Positions 12,510-24,800 of a DNA stretch of 64,000 nt are shown here, piece by piece. A program made the position numbers and the translations under genes. The stretch is taken from the NCBI GenBank assembly GCA_026874595.1, contig CM049311.1:38460676-38524675 (forward strand), in the 5' to 3' direction. Source of the DNA: Sipunculus nudus. Taxonomy: Eukaryota > Annelida > Sipuncula > Golfingiida > Sipunculidae. Below the pieces are notes generated by a model, which did not search any database, was not told where the DNA came from, and worked only from the letters and a program-made list of their open reading frames with translations. Numbering within the stretch: position 1 is the first letter of the stretch; each line of letters begins with the position of its first letter.

Positions 12510-15129
12510 CAAGGGACCTATGGGTCACGACGCTCAGCTGTTATATATGATAAAAAAATATTATTTAGAAATGAGGCACATGCTGGTTTTGTGTGGTAAT
12601 AAATATAAGCTGTATTATGAGTTGTTGTTGTTTAGCTTATGTATGATTTTGATAGTACCTTTGGAGACAGGGAAGAGGATTGATTTCATTTGTTTTATTA
12701 ACAAATGGAGTACTATTGTCACACAGATTTTGACTTGGCCATATAACTTATTTAAGCAGAACATATAATATAAGAGTTTAACTATTTATTAAAAAAAATT
12801 ACAAATATTGTCCCAAATATAATTTTTATAAAAAATAATAAGAGAATCATATGATTTTTTTAAATGAAATATAACTGATATGATTATTAAAATAATATTA
12901 AAGAATATATTCATGAATGCATTCATGAATACATTTTGAAAGTATTTGCACGAGTATTCATATACTTTCATTTTTACCTAAATTCCTATTCTTTATGCAA
13001 GAAATTTTATAATGGAGTACATAATCATATTCGTATTTAAATACAATTACAAAGTATTTGCACCATGTCTGGTATTTATTCAGTTTCACCAACCAATGAT
13101 GTTGAGAATCCAGAATATACAAAATTCACACATTTAATAATGATCATAAGTACCTGGTTTTATGGCTTTTATTTATATTAAAAAATAACTGTAAAAAAAT
13201 TCATTTTGGACTAATTTCACATCAATGTACACACTAGACATAGTAGGAATCTAGATTAATATTATCAACTGCATCTTTGTCTATCATTAATTTCCTTCAT
13301 ATGATCCCTAATGATTAATAATGAATAATATGATTTACTTCTTTATCATTAAAATTGAACTGAAAAATGCCATAGGTGACTGCATGGTGTTATTTGGAAT
13401 ATGTGACATTTTACCCATCGATACAAGATTCTTATATCATCAGTAACTGCAAGTTAATTTCCTGTTATTATAAACTAACAAATTCCTTTTCTATTTTTCT
13501 TTAATTTGTTATTAAAAACCAATAAAAATTTATTAATTTATTGTTTATTGTTATGTTGTTGGTTAAAACTACTAGATGAGTTGGGTTGGACACCTGGATC
13601 AACTGTGGCTGGCCATAAGCTGCCAGGATGCCTCGCCTCAAGCGTGCATAATTTGATGAAAGGTCAACAAGGTCAACATACAGGTGACTCAAGAGGGGCT
13701 GGAGAGAGCCAAAGTCTGACAGGGTCTCATAAAAAACATTAATAAAAGCTACAATTTTTGGCCAATTTCTTTCAGCTTTCTACACTAAAAAGCTGAAATC
13801 CTAATGTGTGCATGATATGAAAATTATATCAACAGTGCTCACAGGACACAAACGTGCCATGGTCACGGTTGGGCAAAATTTAAGGTACTAATTTTATATT
13901 TATACTAATAACTTATAAAATTTGAAAAATTCAGAACTAATTTTGGGTATTCAATTGAATCTTGATTAAAAAATGTTACATCCCTGACAAAAAAATCTCT
14001 AGCTTCAGCAATGCCCTTGTTAAGGGAGTAAATATATTTCTTGATTTTTTACAAAGTGCATTATGTTTGGGCCCATAACTTAAAACAATTACGCAATACT
14101 GACATCATTCTGGCATGTGCATAGAGAATGAAAAATATGTATATTATTTATGATTAAAGTCAGATCAGTGGTTTTGATATTAGGCAGTCTTGAAGTGTAA
14201 CAATGGGTTTTTAATGGAAAATGAAGTTTTTCATTAATATCTCGAAGGTATTAAGTCCTAGTGACCAAATTCTTGGCATGGTAGGGGATTTTGGAGACAT
14301 CTAACTGTATGCCGAATTTAAGGAACTAAGAGCTGAAGCTGGGGAGCTGAGCTCTTGCAAACTGCATAACACTAGCTTAATGTAAACAATATGTTACATG
14401 GTGCTTGAAAACTTATTAAAATCTACAGTTTTTGATCAACTGGTTTCAAATTTTTGGTGTTAACAGTTGAAATGCTAACAAAAACATGCTGTGAAAATTA
14501 AATCCACAGTACTTACAGGAAAAAAACGTGCCATGGTCAAAGTTGGGCTAAATTTAAGGTACCAATTTTTTATTTTTATTAATATTTTAGAAAATTTAAA
14601 AGATTTTCATCTAATTTTGGGTATACAATTTAATTTTGATTAATTAAAGTTATATTACTGGAAGAAAGGTCAATAGCTTTAACATTTTTTGTGTTAAGTG
14701 ATCAAATATCTTTCCTGATTTTTTACAAAATGCATAATGTTTGGGCCCAGAACTTTTTTAAATTAAATAATACAGACATAATTTCTTGCATGTACATAGG
14801 AACTATATAGAGGAATATTCATGGTAAATATGAGGAAAAACAGATGAGTGGTTTTGATATTAGGCAGTCCTGAAGTGTGAAAATAGGTTTTTAATAAAAA
14901 ATTGAGGTTTTTCCTTAATTTCTCAAAGGAACGAAGTTGCAAAGACCCAGTTTTCGGCTTGGTAGGAGATCTTGGGGACATCTAACATTATGCCGAATTT
15001 TGGATTCCTAGGTCTTACGGTTTCAAAACGTGCCACATCTACGGACGGACGGACGGACGGACAGACGGACGGACGACAAACAATGGACCACGACTATAGC
15101 TCAGATGACTTATAGTCAGCTGAGCTAAA
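12510..15129 (+). mobile_element. Helentron-like element, family 1, copy D
   Basis: Left end CAAGGGACCTATGGGTCA plus GCTCAGCTG; right end hairpin and CAGCTGAGCTAAAA. The flanks (AATATGA... and ...AACCAGATGAGTGG) rejoin into a normal satellite unit. The left 1.25 kb (12510-13760) has a closely related copy on the minus strand at 63019-62350 plus 59736-59146. The rest (13836-15129) is two satellite units and the right end. Short open frames in it have no sign of being real genes. Confidence 0.8.
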
Positions 15130-15400
15130 AAACCAGATGAGTGGTTTTGATATTAGGCAGTCCTGAAGTGTGAAAATAGATTTCTAATAAAAAATTGAGG
15201 TTTTTCCTTAATATCTCGAAGGAACGAAGTCCTATTGACCCAATTTTTGGCATGGTAGGAGATTTTTGGGACATCTAACTGTATGGCAAATTTCAGATTC
15301 AAAGATCCAATGGTGTCGAAAAGTGCCAGTCTTACGAACAGACATCCGGACAGACGGACGGACAGACAGACGGACGGACGACAGTTTGACATGTGACCCA
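15130..15400 (+). repeat. Remainder of outer satellite unit
   Basis: Continues the satellite cut by copy D (GATATTAGGCAGTCCTGAAG, GGCATGGTAGGAGAT, GACGGACGG-rich stretch) but lacks the terminal hairpin, so the outer element is truncated on its right. Confidence 0.75.
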
Positions 15401-15776
15401 TTCTTCCACAATATTTGGCACTTCAAGCTGTAACATTTTTTGAGATAGTATAGGTTTCAAACGGCAGACGGCCAAAGCCATCACATATACTAACAGGTTT
15501 GCTAAAAATCAGCAAAATGTATTTTAGTCACTGTGCTGACAGTATTTGTCTTTGGCAGATATTAATAATGAATAAATATGTTTAAATCTAAATCTTACAT
15601 GAACAGAAATAAAAATGACCGTTACACTTCCTGATCCATTTTTTACAACATACTGCCACATTTGCAACAACACTACTTCTTCCAATACTTGAGGTAGTAG
15701 TGTTGTAGCGGTAATTACCACAAAAAATATTTTCTTCTATATTTACAAATTTGTCTGAATGTAACATTCCACTTAC
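15401..15776 (-). other. Start of the large CPT1 intron 7, unique part
   Basis: This is intron sequence between the exon-7 donor and the satellite and transposon block that fills 1-15.4 kb. I see no exon or further element in it. If CPT1 continues leftward, this intron exceeds 15 kb. Confidence 0.6.
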
Positions 15777-15884
15777 TGGCTCGAGTTTTTGTGTGTCTAT
15801 CTGTTTACGGAACTGCAGCATTGCATATACAACATTAGCTGCTCTGGCCACCTGGACTGATGTGGGCTTCACAAACAGAGCATC
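15777..15884 (-). CDS. CPT1: CPT1 coding exon 7 (last one visible)
   Basis: This exon has 36 codons, [20 protein letters not shown] followed by [16 protein letters not shown]. It continues the family segment that follows the VNSNYY motif. The acceptor is TTTGTAG and the donor is a perfect GTAAGT, after which the open frame is intron read-through ending at a stop. The next expected exon (family segment around the CSAQ/ERMFNT motif) is not found downstream within the window. Confidence 0.94.
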
Positions 15885-18800
15885 CTACAAAATACCACAA
15901 GTACCATAAGTCAAGGAAATCCTTCAGGTTTAAGTGTATGAGAAGTGATATTGTCTGTGTGTGAGATACAAATTATCATATACAATCTGCCTTCATTAAT
16001 CTAAGCAATTGTTTAACTGTAACAGAAACAAATTTTTACATAATGCTTACAGCTTGCAGAGTATTGATTTTAACATTGATAAAACTCATGTTTTGAGATG
16101 CCATTTGGTGCCCAGCATTACATGCAGTATGCAGTCATCCTACCACATTTGTCAATTCTTTATATTTACATATTCTGTTGATTTTCTTTAAAGTCCTTCC
16201 CAAGTTAAGCTAACCCAACTTTTGCAAATAATGAATTCATGAGAAAAGAGTTTTCAGATACATACAGAAATCATTAATATTTCCATACAATTTTACCCCT
16301 AAAAAATTCTCAAAACGTTATTTAAAATATTCTGCACTGATAGACAACAATAATTGGCAGACTTTCTTATGTTCTTATGATTTCAAACAACTCTGTGAAT
16401 TTACTACAGCTTTCACCAGAAAGGTTGGATATTCTGTAACAAACTTACCACGCCGTAGTAGTTGCTGTTCACCATGATTGGGGATCTACCTCTAAGATAT
16501 ACATATTCCTCCCACCAATCAGAGACCTAAGCATGTGATTAAATAACAAATCTGTATAAATGAATGCATAAAGGTTTAACAAAAAACATCAAAACAGAGA
16601 TATACTGTAGTTTTTACATATTTAATTTTTCTTATACAGTCTGGCAGCGTATTATGCATCTTATTAAAGATGTCAACTGATACTCATAATAATGTAGAGA
16701 CTTACTTAGGCTAACCTTGGCCATTTAAATATACATACGGTAAGTTCAACATTACACCTATTCTGAGGGATGCTTTATATTGATGCAACCAGTGAAGGTT
16801 TTTCAGGACAATGCAAGGGATTCAGTAAATATTGACATGTATTTAGAGTGGTGTGTTGATTTGTATGAGTCGATTTTCCTCACATAGTTGGTTGACCACC
16901 AGGACTTGAGTATCAGATAGCGCTGCAGCTTGTGACCGATGCCGGCCAGGAACTCTTCTGCTAACTTCTCCATCCTCTTGTATTTCTCATCCTCTAAGAA
17001 TGGTCGGACTGACCGCAGGTACTGTAACATTAAGGTCATATGTATTATACAAAACATTTACCCCTACTAATAACTCAAGAAAACATTTATCCTCTGTATT
17101 TTTTAAAAAGAATTTTGCAGGCTGAGGACTAGGTGCAAGGACGGTCACTAGCCAATTACTTGGGGGGGGGGAATATAATTACTTTTAAAAATACTGAAAT
17201 TCGAAACTTACTAAACACTTCAAATTCATATATGTGCATTTGGTGATCCTACAAAATTGAGATTTGCTTAAATGGTTTTTAGCATTCAGCTTTATTGCCT
17301 CTGTCAGGATAGCATGCATTCATCCCTGGTCATGTGTGTGTGTTTTGTTCACCACTGAACTCTAGCAAGCATTAAACGGAATCTCAGGAAATATTCTGAG
17401 CATTTCGGGAACTGGGCAATATGAAATGCATTTGATTTAGGGGTGGATTCGGCACAAGATCCAGATTCAGGAATGTCATCAAGGAATCTTCACAAAAGTA
17501 CAGTCACTTATGCATGAATAAAACTGGGAATAAGAGCCGAATAAATGAATGCAAACACTGTTTTGGTAGCATCCCACAACAGGGACCCCCTACATGGTGG
17601 AGGCTTGCATTCCTTAGAATGGAGTTTTCTAGTCCACATAAAACTTCTCCACATCAAATCAGGAGAGCCATACTTACATATTCAGAAGAACTGAACCTCC
17701 TTCACCAACTGCTAAGTCTGAGTGCTGATTATGGACAAAAATGTAGCTAGGACCACCAAATATGTTTGCCAACTGAAATAGTTCTTTGTAATGGTTTTTG
17801 GCTAAACGAACATATAAGGTTTCTGGTGTACATGTTTCTCAGCTGTGTGTAGCATACTCACCCTGCTCATGGTTTTATCCAGCGGAGGTACAGGTAACTT
17901 TGGTAGAGAACCCTGGTAACTGTACAACAAGGGGTTCTTTCCTGTCATCAGTTTTGTAACCATCTACCAAAGATAAAAAATATGTGATCATTGCACAAGT
18001 TGATTAAAGTCATATTTGATATATAACTTCTTATGATAGGTACATCAAAAAGCTTAATTTTGGACGTTAGTGTCAGGAAAAATGTGTACAAAATTGGGCG
18101 ATGATAGCTGAAGCCATTCCTAGGGTACTTATAGATAGTCATTCAACAGTGATACTTCATACTGAATAATAAACTAACTAAAAACCAATGCTCATAAAAA
18201 TAGTCAATTAATCACAGAATATATCAATTTAAATAAAATCCATTTACTCAAAGATGTACTTGCAAGTTAACATATCAATCGTATTTTTCTTTGGACATAT
18301 TGACCTTCTGGCAATGTTTTTAGAGTCACATAATACCATTACGAGACTTGGTGGAGATTTATCTGAGACAAAAAGTTTTCAAGGAATAGTGTACATGAAT
18401 ACGCTTACTGATACATAATTAATGTTCAACGAAGTATCATACCAGCCAGACTTTGGAGCGGAGAGACATTCTGCCACGTGGCTCATACATCCATCCTGTA
18501 TAAGAGAACAATGCTTTCAGCGTGTAGCGGATGGTGATGATGATGGCCAGCCACAGCACCACCGAGAAGACCACGCAGCTAATATACGTTGTTACAGGGG
18601 ACTCCAGTGATGATACCCTGTAGATGAATGTAACATAAGTTAATACAGGAAAATTGTCAAAATACTCCATCTGCAGCTATCTGAGTAAATATGAATAAAA
18701 TAGCTACACATTTTCAGTCATGATTTGGCATCAAGGACACATAACCAAAATGTTCTGAACATTCATGATGAGACATCTTTCTCACAAAAATTACATTTTT

Positions 18801-21800
18801 ACTTTAACTGCATGCTTATAATGAAAGTTCCATCACATGATTACATGATGGGCACCCCAACATTGTCTACAAGAGATGAACAGTAAAAACTCGAAATTAC
18901 GACCACCAACTAGACTTTGATGAAGTGGTTGCATTTTTGAGGTGGTCGTCTAAGTAAGGTTGTATATAAAGAGCAAAAAGGAATTGGGACTGTGGACAAG
19001 TGGTCGTCGTTTTTTGAGGTGGATGTAAGGCAAGGTTTTACTGTATATGTCCAGTCAAGATTCTGACAATCATACCACTTAGGAATGTCCAATGCTGCTT
19101 CTAATGAAACCACATTGAAAATTACAGAGCTGCTAACTGTTAATATATAGCTGCAATTATTTCAGGGCTCAACATTAAGGGTTAACTGCTTGCCATGGGA
19201 AAGTTAAAGTTTCAGTAATTGGTGTAAGGGCAAACAAAAGTCAACTTCTACTTGCACCACTGGGCATGTGGTCCAACATGACTTTTACCCAAAGGACTGA
19301 ATCTTAGCCAATCTTCAATTAGCCATTTCTTTCTTGGAGAAAGGAAATAGTATTGAAAATACCTCTTCACTTAAAATAAACTGTAACTTTATCTACAGGT
19401 ACAGATACTGAAATATTCATAACCAAAAAACCTTTGAACATTTTTATTTTCTAACTCTCAATACAACAAGCAACACAATCATGTGGAATTGTACACACTT
19501 TGTGTTCCTTGCTGTGAGTACTGATTTTTTTTACCAAAGACCCAATTGAAGAAAACAGCTTGTGTGATTGCACAAAACCAACTCAGAAACATGCAGAGCA
19601 ATATCTTTTTCTAAATAAAATATTGTGCAAAGATGATTTTGTGTGTTAACTTGTAGCAAAGGGTGATGATACCTGTAGATGACTAAACACACAGATTACA
19701 GACATGGCAGACATTATTAATGGCAGCTTAGTTTAGCTTAGCTTAGAAATGTGCTGAAAGCTTGACCTGGAATTATGCTTGACCACTTACAATGAAAGGC
19801 TTTCTGGCGGGAGTTTTATATTATACTAATACATTTTCATTCATACAGTTTTGTCATTGAAACAAGCTTGTACTTGCTAGTAGACATTAGACTAATCACG
19901 GGACCTATGACATTACATGTGTCATCGTCTTACTTTAACATGTATTAACCTAAATGATATAGAACATTAAAACTGGTTTGCACCCTAGTTTTAGAAACAG
20001 AACAATCGCTAAACATACATAGGCTAGGGTACAACAACTGATTTAATTGTGTCTTGCGGTTATCTCCACAAGCAAAACATATTATTCACTACAGTGACAT
20101 CATTTCTGTTTACACAGACTTAAAATAGGTCATCATGGCTGGGGGCAATATTCTCTGATTAAACTGCAAGGGAAGGCAAAAGGTGTGCCACCAGACGACT
20201 GGCTCTGTATTAATCATTTATGAGAAGTCGATAATTGTTCAGTCTGACATGCCTGAAACATAAAATGGTGAAAATCCCTTGAATTATTTCTAAAGTGACA
20301 AATGTGTTGTCACGATACTTCATATCAATATTTTCTACATTTGGATAACTGAATTATGGTAATCAACTAAGATATTATACAATAACATAATATGAATAAC
20401 AAAACAAAAGTTGTGTTTTTGTTGGCTGCTTTAGCTGTGAGTGAATGCGTGTGGTCTTACCCTGGTAGGTGGTCCTCCAGCTTCTTTATGATTCCCCGGG
20501 ACGGGTCCACGCCAGCCAGGTACAGGGCCAGCACCATGCTGATCATGAACAACAAGCTCCAGGGTTTGGCTGGATACACACCATTATGGAAGTTATTCTG
20601 TTAAAAAGACCAGCACAGTATATAAATCAATGAGTTGTGGTGGTACACTACCTTATGCAAAACATAAATTGTTTTTTGAAGACTCTATTGCTCACTGTAC
20701 TAGTCTGGCACATTCCTGTCAGGTGCCTGAGCTCCACTGTTAATGAATTTTTCCTCTAGGTAAGGTGTGAACCAAAGCCAACCATCAACTGGTTCAGAGT
20801 CAGACACACTGTATATTCACTCTTCTCTGGTGTTTCAATGACATATCCACTTAAAGGGGACCAATAATCTTTCTTACCTTTCTAAACTGAAGGTTATCCA
20901 TTGGAGCTTTTATAAATATAGGCCAGAAATATCACCTCACACAGGCTGCTTGTTTTATTTATATCAACGTGTTTATAATATGTGGGGGGCCCGCCAAAAT
21001 AATCAAAACAAATTCTTCAAGGGCATCTGGCAGCAAAGCAGATTTGTAAGACAGAGCTTTGCAAATGGCGTTTTGCAACAAGTGATCTTTCTAGCTAAGC
21101 ATATATGTAACCTACCACCTTAGGTTACATGTTTTACCTGTTTGTCAACTTGCTGCATTTACAAATGAGTTGTTGAAAAACAAGTTCATAAATCCTTTAC
21201 AAAAGCCTTATAAGCACTTTTTTACAACCAAATAACTTAGATCATTCATATATATACACACAGGAAGCCAGACATCACATAAATTCTTTTTGAAAGGTAG
21301 GTGAATGGGCACCTTTAAATTAGGAGGGTAATGGGGACAGTCTAGTAAGGTAAAAAACCTGCCATGGTCAGGCTCGAATCAATAGCCTCCCCCTCCCCCC
21401 TCTTCCTTTCCGGTAGTCATACATGTTAACTACTCAACCATTGGGACTGTTATTGTAATTACTGTAATTACATTTGCAAATAAGTATAATTGTAATATGA
21501 TTTTTTAAGGTAACTGTAATTAATTATATTTGGATGTAATTGACCTTATCCCTGGTCCTGATATGAGATCAGGTCTGACCAGATTTCGCTATCACTGACC
21601 TGATAAGGACAGGTCAGAGGAAATACTGCAATCTACTGTCTGATAGGAAAGTGTCCTTGTACCTGGGCACCTTGTGTATTTGCTACTTATCTAAGCATCA
21701 ATGTATGGATCTGAGCAAAACAAACATTAAACATATGACCAGCCCACTAAATCAATTTTATACTTGATAACTTGTGAAAAATTGTAATTCTATGGGTGAC

Positions 21801-24800
21801 CAACATTCAATGATATTTTTTTTTTAATGGCTGTGAAAGGTTAAATACAGTTAAATTTCATCCACTTCTGAAATATGAAATACTCATAGTTTAATATGAG
21901 TGAAAAGGCCTTGTTCTAGAGAAATAATTTTTCACAAACCAGTCACACAGTTTTGTAATTTGGCACATTGTGAATATACAAGGAAGTATGATTGTGGTAA
22001 TGTTCATCTAAAATGTATATGACAAAAAAAGAAAGAAATTTCCATACTGTTTATCTTTGAACCTATAATCCTGTATGAAAGAAATGCTGGTGGGCTTATC
22101 ATTAAATCACTGAGTATGAAGAAAATGAGAATGCTTCCCTTCACTGCAATGCTTGTACCAAGGAAATATAAACATATATGTACAAACACCCTATTTCTGA
22201 TTCATCCAGACAGGATTCAATCTGTCTTAAACCCTGATCCAGATATGGGCTTGACCACATCCTGATTGATCGGTAACAGGATCTGGGCCTTCTGTAGATA
22301 TATATGCAAAACATACAACAATATACAATAAATGCAAAAACGAAAGATTTAGAACAAAATATTAAAAATAGACTTATGAGGCTCAAGTTATATTAACATG
22401 TGTTAAATGATAGCATGAATATTTGCCTCTGTTTTCTCCAAAACCCTGAACTTTTTGTTAACACAAAGTTATGTATATCCCCAAAATAATTAAGAAATCA
22501 ATTATTTTGCTAAATCAATAATTAAGATATTATTATAAATAAGGATATTTGATCGATTTTATACTTCATACAAACGTGGACCCTTTGAGGCAGTGAGGCC
22601 TCAGGACAGGTTTTTTTACTTAGAGTAACATAGAAACATGTCATAGGATTACAAAGTGCATGTGGAGATTGTGGACGTGGGCTGATAAATATGTTGGACA
22701 ACTAAAGCTATGACATATCTGGCAGAGGGCCAGTCAAACCAGATACTTGTTACGAGATGTCACATACAAAATTTGGAGCATCTCCAAGCTTCATTAGTTT
22801 GTACAGCTTCATACAACTGAACTGTACTGTAAATACCTCTGATCACTTGTGGTCAGATGAACCATACATTAATTTAAGGCTATTGTGTCATATTACGAAT
22901 GAAGAACTTAGTTGAGATTTTAGAAAATCTGTGAAAATATGATTTCAAGGTTCAGTTGAGTTGTCTATACAGGTCTTATTAAACAATACTTCCATTACAG
23001 ATACAGTAAACCCTTGCCTCATGACCACCTTCGTTTAGAAACTACCTCATCATAACATCAATTGTTACATGTTCCCCATTCTATTTTTGCTTTCTATATG
23101 AGACCTCCCTTAGACGACCACTTGAAAAATGCAACCACTTTGTTGAGGACCCTTGGTGGTTCTAATTTAAAGATTTTACTGTAGGTAAACAGGTGGGTAC
23201 AAGATTCAAACTAACCATGCTCATCGAGGCTCAATGTCAGACCACATATCAATAGAAATGTACCTGATCAAATGGCCTATTTACCGTTCACTAAGGTTAA
23301 AGTTTCACTATTTTTTAACATAAAATGACAGATAACTTTCAAATGGCCCAATTTAGCTCAAGAAATAACAATACTGTAAAGATGTAGTGACAAATGCTCT
23401 ACCTTAAAAAAAAAATATAACAAACAAAACACAAAAATAAACAATGAAGTGCCCTGGTGATTTTTATCAAATGAGTATGAATGTTATAGGCCCTAGATTA
23501 ATAACAACTAAATGACAATGCAAGTCTAAACTGTTTCAATGGTATTATGTAAGCATTGGTTTAATTATTCTGACCTTTATCCAGCTATAATGTGTACTAT
23601 GATTCAGCAGGCAATTGTAAAGCACAAAACAGACCAACATACATGTCACACGTGCGTGAAACTTGCACACAGGCTACGTGTGCAGCTAACCGCAAATTCA
23701 AAACACATTAATGTAGCTTCAATGGGCATGACATGCAGCAGATTGAATTTTTTTATATTAATTCACTAACCTTCTGTCGAGTAATTGGTTTATTATAAAT
23801 CTTGATAATAAGCATTGGTAAAATTGTTTAATTATGCTGCTGTTTGTGACAAAACATGTTCAAAATTTGACAGAACTCATAAACTACTGACTACTGTTCA
23901 TGATAATCATATCTTTGTTGCACATTTTCAGTTCATTCATAATTATATACACCAGCATTAGTAAGCAATGTTAAATTGATAACTACAAATGTGTTAGTTA
24001 CCTGCAGTTATATACTGAATGTGTGCTGTGAAAGTTATGTCATTATTACAAGATATGCCATTATAAGATATTTCCATGTGGCAAGGGTGTCAGGCGTCAA
24101 AAACCCTTTCAGGGGCAACAGCTGACAAGGATTCTTAAGATGCGTGTGGTGCGTGTGAGAGTATGTTTAGGGCTTAACAACAGAATTTTAACAAATGACA
24201 AATATGTGAAATACGAAAAATCATTTTTCTGAATTTGATATCTGAGAAGATCATTAAACATCATAACAAAATACCAGAGACCTAATTTTCAGGGGCAACT
24301 GCTGACAAGGATTCTTAAGATGCGTGTGGTGCGTGAGAGTATGTCTAGGGCTGAATAACAGAATTTTAACAAATGACAAATATGTGAAATACGTAAAATC
24401 ATTTTTCTGAATTTGATATCTGAGAAGATCATTAAACATCATAACAAAATACCAGAGATCTAATTTTCACTGAACTGGGGCTCTAAACAAACCTTTAAAG
24501 CAGCATGTCACAAGATTACATCTGATCTAAAATTTAACAGCTACAAATTTCATATCAGGAAAATTATTACCATGATGCTCAACCACTTTTAAACTTTGGC
24601 CTCTGAACTAACTGGAAATAAATACTTAAAATAAATGGCTTCATATTTGTGGAGTTAAAATTTTGCTATTTTCACATTTTCATTGTTTTGCAAGGGTTTC
24701 ATTTTTGTGATCTCACCATACAATAATATACACAAATATAATATATTTGTAAATCCATGATTATATTTATATATATGTGCATAAAGTCGTCACACTGGAT

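Noticed and set aside
12520-12768. 82-codon frame also found at 63036-62776 on the minus strand
   Set aside because: It begins inside the family-1 left end, and the repetition is explained by the shared element sequence; no family resemblance, and it uses element-terminal bases as codons.
13506-13742. 78-codon frame repeated at 59418-59146
   Set aside because: Shared by copies D and F as repeat DNA; no domain signature and an overlapping opposite-strand frame of similar length.
15588-15776. Continuation of the CPT1 frame past exon 7 (residues after QKLEP)
   Set aside because: A perfect GTAAGT donor lies at 15776-15771, and the residues beyond do not match the CPT1 family.
18422-18610. Plus-strand frame starting [20 protein letters not shown]
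   Set aside because: Antisense shadow of CPT1 coding exon 3.
20392-20604. Plus-strand frame starting [20 protein letters not shown] with an apparent signal peptide
   Set aside because: It overlaps CPT1 coding exon 2 on the opposite strand; family match and splice sites support the minus strand only.
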